A stretch of 12,666 bases of DNA from Antrodiella citrinella (taxonomy: Eukaryota > Basidiomycota > Agaricomycetes > Polyporales > Steccherinaceae), in the NCBI GenBank assembly GCA_004802725.1, contig SGPM01000544.1, positions 1 to 12,666 of the forward strand, read 5' to 3'. This document shows, in pieces, positions 7,008 to 12,666 of the stretch. Positions within the stretch are counted from its first letter, which is position 1, and the number at the start of each line of letters is the position of its first letter. The notes beneath the pieces are model-generated. The model searched no databases, had not been told where the DNA came from, and worked only from the letters and a program-made list of their open reading frames with translations. A program made the translations under genes and the position numbers.

Positions 7008-9076
7008 ATGGCGGCACCGCTCGATTGGACCTCTCTGTTCACAATCGACAAAGACTACATTGGTCAGTATACCCTCCTTCACGCCACTCCCAGAACGTCT
7101 CAAGTACTGTGATGCTCAGACAGCCCTGATCACCTACGACGAAAAGTACATCGTGACCACCCCGAACATGCCCTGGGTGCCTTCGCCCGTCATGGGCAAG
7201 ATCACCGTCCAAATGTGCAACGACGGGCGGTTCGGGCTCGTCGACCCCCTGCAACACCCCCAGCTCTTCTCCTCGCGGTACCCCTTCCTCGCCGCCATCC
7301 CCACGAAACCCACAAACCCACTCGACCCCCTGTGCGTCATCTGGCGCCGCGCAACGCGACATTACTTCGAATGCACCGTCCCCGGCTCGGGTCTCGGGCG
7401 TCTCAACGCGTCGTTCGCTCAGAAACTCGCAGACGCGCTGGACGCGCTGATCCAGCGCATCGCCGCAGACGTCGAAGCGTGTCGGGACGTCCGGCTCAAG
7501 GCGAACTGCGCACGCGCGGTGCACGCGGTGGAGCGCCTCGAGAGCGTCGCGACCTACAGAGACACGGTACGCAAGACGACGTGCGTGCAACGCTACTATC
7601 TGTATTTGACGGCGTATGTGACGTGGTACTTTGACCTCCGCCGGAGGGAGGCAAGGATGCGGATCGGTGAGACGCATATACCGATGGACGGCGGTTTGGT
7701 GGGGGCGGTCACGACCCGGGAAGACGAGGTACAGGAACTCTACAGGCTAGGTGTACCGGTGTGGTACCTGCAGCGACCCGAAGCGATCACCAAGTCCCAG
7801 ATCCTCGTCAACCCGGCGGACGCGTTCACGTCCGGGGACGTCGTCATGGAGATGGACGAGGCGGATGGGAGGGCGATCTATGAGGGGTGTGCGGGGACGG
7901 ACCATCTTAGCGCGGTGTGGCTGCAGGCGCACGTACCCGCCGATGTCGAGCTCGTGCCGTTTCCGACAGAGGTGCATCAAGTACAGCGGGTCGTTGAAAC
8001 ACCGCTAGTACCAGGCCCTTCGGTGGTTAGGACAGTCGCGTCCACGTCGCGCTCTGCACCCTGTAAGTCTCTCTACCTCCCTCACCGGTTCTCTCGCGTG
8101 TGTTCATTGTACGCCACAGACCCCAAGCGCCCTCCCAAGCCGCGAGCAGGTCGGGACAAGTTTCGAGAGTCGGAGCATCGATGGATGCCAGCAGCTCTGC
8201 CCGTATGGGCCGCCGCTCTAGAGAGTACAGGCCGACCGACGGTGCCCATCCTCCGACCTGGTCCAGCCTGGCGTTTCTGGATCCCTGAACCCGGACTCGT
8301 CCTCGGTCCAGGAAACCCCGAGCGGCAACACCGATACATCACCAACTGGCTCCACATCCGCGAAGCGTGGCTATACGCCCAGGGGAGACGCTACGCGCAC
8401 CTCGAGTCTCCGGCGTTACCCTCGCAGCAGTGGCGCGAGCTGCTGAACCTCAACGAGCGTACTCAGCAGGACGCGGCTCGCCACGGAAACCGCAACCGAA
8501 CCCAGCAGCGCAAATCGGACATCGTCGACGTGCTGGCGACGATGTTGTGAGATCACCGACATCCCGGCTTTCCTCGCGACGCCGGTCTCGTGGTACGGCC
8601 AGCCGTTCTCCTCCGAAACCGACGACGCCCTCGCGAGACAGGTCGTATGGGAGTTATTCGAGCTTGGGTTCCGGGCGGAGCTGTACCAGCTCGACAGGTA
8701 TCTCCGTCCTCAGCTCAGCGGAGATGGAGATGCGAGCGGCCTGCATGCCGACGGAGAAACCACCCGCGACGAACAGATCGCACGCGTGTTCCCCGATGGG
8801 AGGAGTCTGCAATTGGCTCGGTTACCGGACGCACCTGAGGGGTTGGCTGCGGAGGACGTCCGACGGCGCGGTGAGAGTCTGGAAGCACTCCGTGCTATCA
8901 TGGTGCAATGGCCGGGTCCACCACCGGAGCTGCATGCGCATCGTGATCTCGGGGAAGAGATTGACGGGACGGTCCTGGGGAGGTGTGAGGAGGTGTTGGC
9001 TAATTTCTATGTCGCACAATTCTTGGAAGCTTCCGGGCGTCCTCCCATTCTTCCCCACCGATTTCCTCTGGCTTAA
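7008..9076 (+). CDS. Agaricomycete-specific hypothetical protein, frame broken twice (possible pseudogene)
   Basis: I recognise a hypothetical family common in Agaricomycetes: an N-terminal YTLxxATP segment, CDAQT, NMPWVPSPVMGKIT, CNDGRFGLVDP, and a C-terminal part with VVWELFELGFRAELYQLDRYL and ILPHRFP. Its function is unknown. Here the pieces lie in three frames. ATG 7008 to about 7107 is frame 3 (TIDKDYIGQYTLLHATPRTS) and meets TGA at 7110. The bulk, from CDAQT at 7108 to a TGA at 8548-8550, is frame 1. The C-terminal third, from about 8549 to TAA 9074-9076, is frame 2. One extra base at each junction would explain both breaks; no intron with usable splice sites restores either. A genuine intron at 8063-8119 (GTAAGT ... 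CCACAG, 57 nt, no stop) separates codons near SAPC. The 525-codon frame starting at 6973 is therefore a truncated view. Real decay and assembly indels are both possible. Confidence 0.7.
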
Positions 9077-9351
9077 GTCAGAGTTGGTTCCTTTACTACG
9101 TTGTCATTGTGCTTTGTTTGTTGAGATGTACATTGTAGTGAGTTCAAACTGTGATGTAGACTCACCGGCAATTGTAGTGTCTTCGGAATTTTGACCTTGG
9201 CGTATGAGGCCGGGTGATCGGGCCGCGTAAGCCGCTGCCGTCAACCGAGTCTCAGTGCGTGCGGTACAATCACCATCTTCTGCAAACGACTATGTGACTA
9301 TCATCGACCGACATTTGACCGACATCGACGACGACACCGCCAGCCACAACG
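9077..9351. other. Intergenic: 3' UTR and promoter between two hypothetical genes
   Basis: No gene is seen. The first part is T/G-rich and fits a 3' UTR. The last 60 nt before the ATG at 9352 (repeated GACCGACAT-type motifs and CGACGACACC) is the leader. No TATA box stands out. Confidence 0.4.
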
Positions 9352-10059
9352 ATGTCAAGCTCCTCCGATTCTGATGAGACAATTGAATTCGATATGGTCA
9401 AATCCGACTACGAGGAGAACACCCGCGAGTCCAACCGAGCCATGCTGGCATACATGGAGAAGAAGGTCAAAGCTGGCAGGGTGCGTTCACCCACTTCTCT
9501 CTCCCATTTTTATCACACCTCACTTACGCACACATGCTGAGGAATGCTGAGGAAGGTCTAGTACGCCTATGGAACCACCGACCACTCACCCGACTTCCAG
9601 ACGGGTTGGAGCCCTACTAATGGACCGAGCTCGCAGAGCTCGACAGATCCGAATGGCCCGAACCAGAGCTCGCGTTCGGGTTCGCGCTCACACCCACTCA
9701 GTTCAAGAAGGTGTACAAGAAATACAAGTATTCACCTACGTTCCCTCGATACCCCGCCACGTGCGACCTCGTGCGGAACGACCTGTGTCGTCTCTTGCGG
9801 CGGCTCACCGACTGCGAGGACCTGTTCATGGCGGAGCCTGAGGTGCTCCACGCGGACCATATGGTTGGGATTTTCACGAATGTGGGGTTCAAGGACACGG
9901 TGAGGGCTGATACGAGGGAGAGGGAGAAGCAGATCTCGCTGAAGTTGATGGACGTGTTGGAGACGGATATGCCGCCGCGGTGGCATTGGTTGAGGAAAGT
10001 ATCGATGATCGTAGATGCCTTCGATTGATAGCTAATGTCGATTTCAGCATCCGTGGTGA
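9352..10059 (+). CDS. Lineage-specific hypothetical protein, one unresolved frame change
   Basis: Exon 1 is 9352-9480 (43 codons, acidic start MSSSSDSDETIEFD) and ends at a GTGCGT donor in phase 0. An acceptor GTCTAG ends at 9561; exon 2 continues with YGTTDHSPDFQTGW. From about 9621 the protein-like frame changes to one with WPEPELAFGFALTPTQFKK, YKYSPTFPRYPATCDLVRND and a helical, charged C-terminal half, up to 9998. An intron at 9999-10047 (GTATCG, GCTAATG branch, TTTCAG) leads to a last exon of four codons (H, P, W, stop) at 10048-10059. The change between frames near 9605-9640 needs either a 32-nt intron (9605-9636, CTACTAATG branch, CGCAG acceptor) or one missing base near 9619-9620. The family is not recognised. 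The protein has no signal peptide or membrane segment. Confidence 0.6.
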
Positions 10060-10768
10060 GTACTTGAGTTCGTCTCCATAGCTTGGGTGTCGGTACGTCC
10101 TGAGATCTTCATTTCGTACAGTCATGCACACGTCTCCTTGCCTGTCCATATAATCTGTGTGACGGACATCACAACTTCCCCGTGTTTCTGTCACCGTTCA
10201 AATTATACCCAATATAAAAGACCACGATGTCGATACGTGGCATAAAGTAGTATTCACGGTTGGAAACCAACTGGGACGATGTCCACTTTGCTGATACGAG
10301 TGACTCCGTCATCACTATCATTCTGCGATGTGACGCGTTCAAGCTGAAGCAAAAGGAGTTCAAGCTTCAAGTCTCTTCGCGGGTGGGCTGTCACTGTCTG
10401 AGGTCCGCGAGTCGACGAGATTCAAGTCAAGGAAGGCCGGATACGGTAGAGGTCGTATGTGAGGAAGAGGCGACACGCTAGGCCATCCGTACAAAGTAAT
10501 GCGATCATAAACAAAACAAGCATTGCAAACGATGGAGACAGCGGGGCGCCGATGGTAAGCAAAGTGCAGACTATAACATCACAGTGGTCTGAGGCGTAGG
10601 ACGCAGAAGAGGAGGTGAATAATAAGGGGGAAGGGGAGAGACAGCGAGTCGGGAGGGAGGCAGAAAACAAACAACAGCAGTGTTGGGATACCAGGCGTGG
10701 TGGTAGACGATAGGATAGAAGTCCTGCGGGTTTCTGGATCTGATCATGATGGCGTAGCTCTACCGGTC
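10060..10768. other. Convergent intergenic region
   Basis: It lies between the plus-strand gene ending at 10059 and the minus-strand gene ending at 10769, so it should hold both 3' UTRs. A strong TATA-like TATAAAAG is at 10213-10220 on the plus strand. Downstream, 10260-10481 is open and partly protein-like (DVHFADTSDSVITIILRCDA) but has no ATG in frame, so I do not call a gene. The 3' side (10600-10690) is purine-rich on this strand. Confidence 0.4.
10213..10220 (+). promoter_or_regulatory. TATA-like element without an assigned gene
   Basis: TATAAAAG matches the eukaryotic TATA box. The nearest downstream ATGs start very short frames (7 and 22 codons), so no product can be assigned; it may be chance. 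Confidence 0.25.
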
Positions 10769-12666
10769 TCATCGGTAAACACAGGACCAAACAAGGACTG
10801 GAATCTTGGACTGGCCGAGAGTGATACCCTCCCTCGCGAAGTTAGCCTCATGCTTCGAGGCCAATTTCTTTGTGTCTGCGACCACGACGAGGTGCCACGC
10901 ACACCGTGTCTGCACGTTCGTGTCAAAGTTCTCCCACACCTTCTTCAGCCCGTCTGCTGGACTGGTGTGGTCTTCAGCTGTCGTTGTTTGTATGGCGTAA
11001 ATGCTCTCCGTGTCGCGATCTGCAAGAACACCGTCAACGCCAGGGAAGTTTGCCGCGGACGGAACCCAGTAGAAAGATCGAAGGTCCACAACATCTCTGA
11101 GGACCTTGACCGTGCCGCGGAGCAGCGTTTGCGAAGGCTGGATCGTCCGTTCGATATCTGTAGCGAGAACTGTAATGTCCGCAGGACCGACTGTAGACTC
11201 TGTAGGGGGGACTGTACGGCGTATGTTAAGACGCTCTCGGCCATCCTCGGTACACAGCGCTCTATGTACGCGAGTCTCCAGAATCCACCCTGCAGCTGGC
11301 CTCGTAAGAGAATGAGTACTGAGAATTTCAAAAAGGTCCAGAGCTTTGGCATTCGAGACGCCCTTGCTATAGGCATTGAGTATATTGGAGAGAAAGGAAG
11401 TGGGGACATAGGACATGGCCTCAGCGGAGAGTTTATGTTGTCGACGGTACGGGCGAGTGAAGAGGATGACAGAGCCTACACTCTGCGCCGACCCCCGTGA
11501 ATCAACAGTGCGATATGCGGTGGGATTGACGCAGACATCTTGTGCCGCGAGTTCGACATCGAGAAATAACGACTCCTCATGGGCGCCGCGAGCTCCAGGA
11601 GACCGTTTGAAGATCTGGATGATCGTTCGAGTACACGGTCCCCATTTTTCAACGTAATGCTTAGCATATTGATATTCCAGCTTAAGCTCCTTCCTGTATG
11701 TAAACAATGTGCACGCGCGTTACAACAAGGACGATCGTTGAAGGCAAAGGGAGACTCACAAGACAGCTCCTATCTCGAGTACATGAGGTGGTTCTGACAT
11801 GATGACCGTGCCACTCACTTCCTTCAACCATTCCTTCCATCTGTCCCGTTTCCGCGAGGTTGCTTGGATGACGAATGCCGACGAGTAGATGAAAGTAGAG
11901 GAGGGAGTGGTGTTAACGCTATTGGAATCCGAAAGAGCCCAGTAGCCGACGAGGTCGATCTTCTCCTTCGGATCGTGGATGGCCACGCCCTTGTCGTTAA
12001 AACAGACAACATCATCTACTAGCTGGATGGCGGTGGGAAGTCGATTTTGGAGTCGATGGAGGAGTAGAAAGATAAGGAAGAGAGATTTGCCTATGAAAAC
12101 GTCAGTAAAAAATCGAAAGCAAACCCTAAATTGATTCCACGAACCAATACCCCGCTGACCTGTCACGGCTACACCACGGATAGAAGAGAGATTGGTCAAA
12201 TGGGCCAGAAGCAGGCGATATTCAGGTCGGACGACGAGGACATCGTGACCCTCACCAAAGCTGGGTGCACCACATGCAGCCACGACCGACCTGATGTCGC
12301 GGAAGAAGGTGTAATTCCACTGATTGGCCTCATCGCGGAGCGGCACGGCGTCGTCGTCGTCATCAAGCGGCATGGCGTCGTCATTGTCAAGCGGCACGGC
12401 GTCGCCGCTAGGAAACAGCGCGGGTCCACCCTCCACCTTTTGCGAGATTTCTTCAAGAGAAATGCTGCTCTTGGTCGTGGGCCATGACTTTCCCCAAGCC
12501 TTTTTCCACAGCTCATTGGCAAGCTTGTGAAGAGGAGACTCAGGAGAGGCCCGAGAGGGGGGCTCCACCTTTTCAGCCGCAGTGATGAGAAGATGGAGAA
12601 CCTTGCGATTGAGGCTTTCGGGTGCTCCCAGGATCGTCTGGATGTCCTCAGTTGGGTCGTGAAAGT
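10769..12666 (-). CDS. Crinkler/RHS-type effector-like protein: P-loop NTPase plus PD-(D/E)XK-like nuclease (5' partial)
   Basis: The frame is open to the right edge, so the N-terminus is missing. Exons on the minus strand: 12664-12145, 12090-11760 and 11693-10769, 591 visible residues, stop TGA at 10771-10769. The first intron (12091-12144, 54 nt, CTGAC branch, CATAG) splits the Walker A motif GQRGIGKS near visible residue 170. It has no stop and keeps frame. The second (11694-11759, 66 nt, GTGAGT, ACATACAG) is phase 2. Order: a helical N-terminal part, an acidic stretch with three DAVPL-type repeats, the NTPase (Walker A, then LVDDVVCFND and WALSDSNS), and a C-terminal nuclease-like region with YWVPSAANFPGVDGVL and YAIQTTT, whose Asp and Gln are candidate active-site positions. 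In the CR-RHS class, as I recall it, such nuclease modules derive from transposons and act on DNA; some members are secreted or move to the host nucleus. Whether this copy is active or an effector cannot be read from the DNA. Confidence 0.75.
12339..12406. repeat. Three in-frame short repeats coding DAVPL units
   Basis: AGCGGCACGGCGTCGTC-like units start at 12339, 12366 and 12390 on the plus strand (spacing 27 and 24 nt). On the coding minus strand they give DA(V/M)PL units joined by Asp-rich linkers. Both spacings are multiples of three, so copy number can vary without breaking the frame. Confidence 0.75.

Noticed and set aside
7039..7677. A 212-codon minus-strand frame opposite the hypothetical gene.
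   Set aside because: It is the mirror of GC-rich coding sequence on the plus strand; the plus-strand frame has family motifs, this one has none.
8367..9194. A 275-codon plus-strand frame over the 3' part of the hypothetical gene.
   Set aside because: It is Arg/Ser-rich shadow sequence; the family motifs lie in the two other plus-strand frames.
10697..11500. A 267-codon plus-strand frame opposite the Crinkler/RHS-type gene.
   Set aside because: The minus strand carries the recognised motifs and correct splice junctions; the plus-strand frame is Cys/Arg-rich without motifs.
1..12666. CRISPR arrays, tRNA or rRNA genes, telomere repeats, riboswitches, bacterial operons.
   Set aside because: Searched by eye on both strands; no regular spacer arrays, T-loop signatures, TTAGGG runs or ribosome-binding sites were found, and the gene structure is eukaryotic.

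Overview
The window looks like nuclear DNA of a filamentous basidiomycete (Agaricomycetes, perhaps Polyporales). The coding sequence is GC- and C3-rich and is cut by short introns of about 45-120 nt with GT..AG ends, often with CTGAC/CTAAT-like branch sites. One gene has the F-box layout typical of Agaricomycetes, and another belongs to a hypothetical protein family that I know only from this class. There are no bacterial operons, Shine-Dalgarno sites, rRNA or tRNA genes. The exact species cannot be read from the sequence.

Layout, left to right: the 3' end of a plus-strand gene (3-92). A small two-exon plus-strand gene (532-838) whose 67-nt intron holds two identical 16-bp perfect palindromes. 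A 473-bp Tc1/mariner-like MITE (999-1471) flanked by TA. A doubtful small minus-strand gene (1447-1735) next to the MITE. About 1 kb with no convincing gene. An F-box protein gene (2735-4156, one intron). A gene for a disordered, basic, probably nuclear protein with a conserved-looking C-terminus (4484-6227). A lineage-specific hypothetical gene whose frame appears broken twice (7008-9076). A second lineage-specific hypothetical gene with one unresolved frame change (9352-10059). Finally, on the minus strand and running off the right edge, a Crinkler/RHS-type gene (10769-12666) with a P-loop NTPase followed by a PD-(D/E)XK-like nuclease region.

I see no sign that the genes form one pathway. 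The right two thirds resembles a fast-evolving accessory region: lineage-specific families, frame-disrupted copies and a transposon-derived effector-type gene. The MITE in the left third fits the same picture. The frame changes in three neighbouring plus-strand genes could be real decay or indel errors in the assembly, and the sequence alone cannot decide. Three of the inferred introns are multiples of three without in-frame stops, so simple open reading frames hide them.
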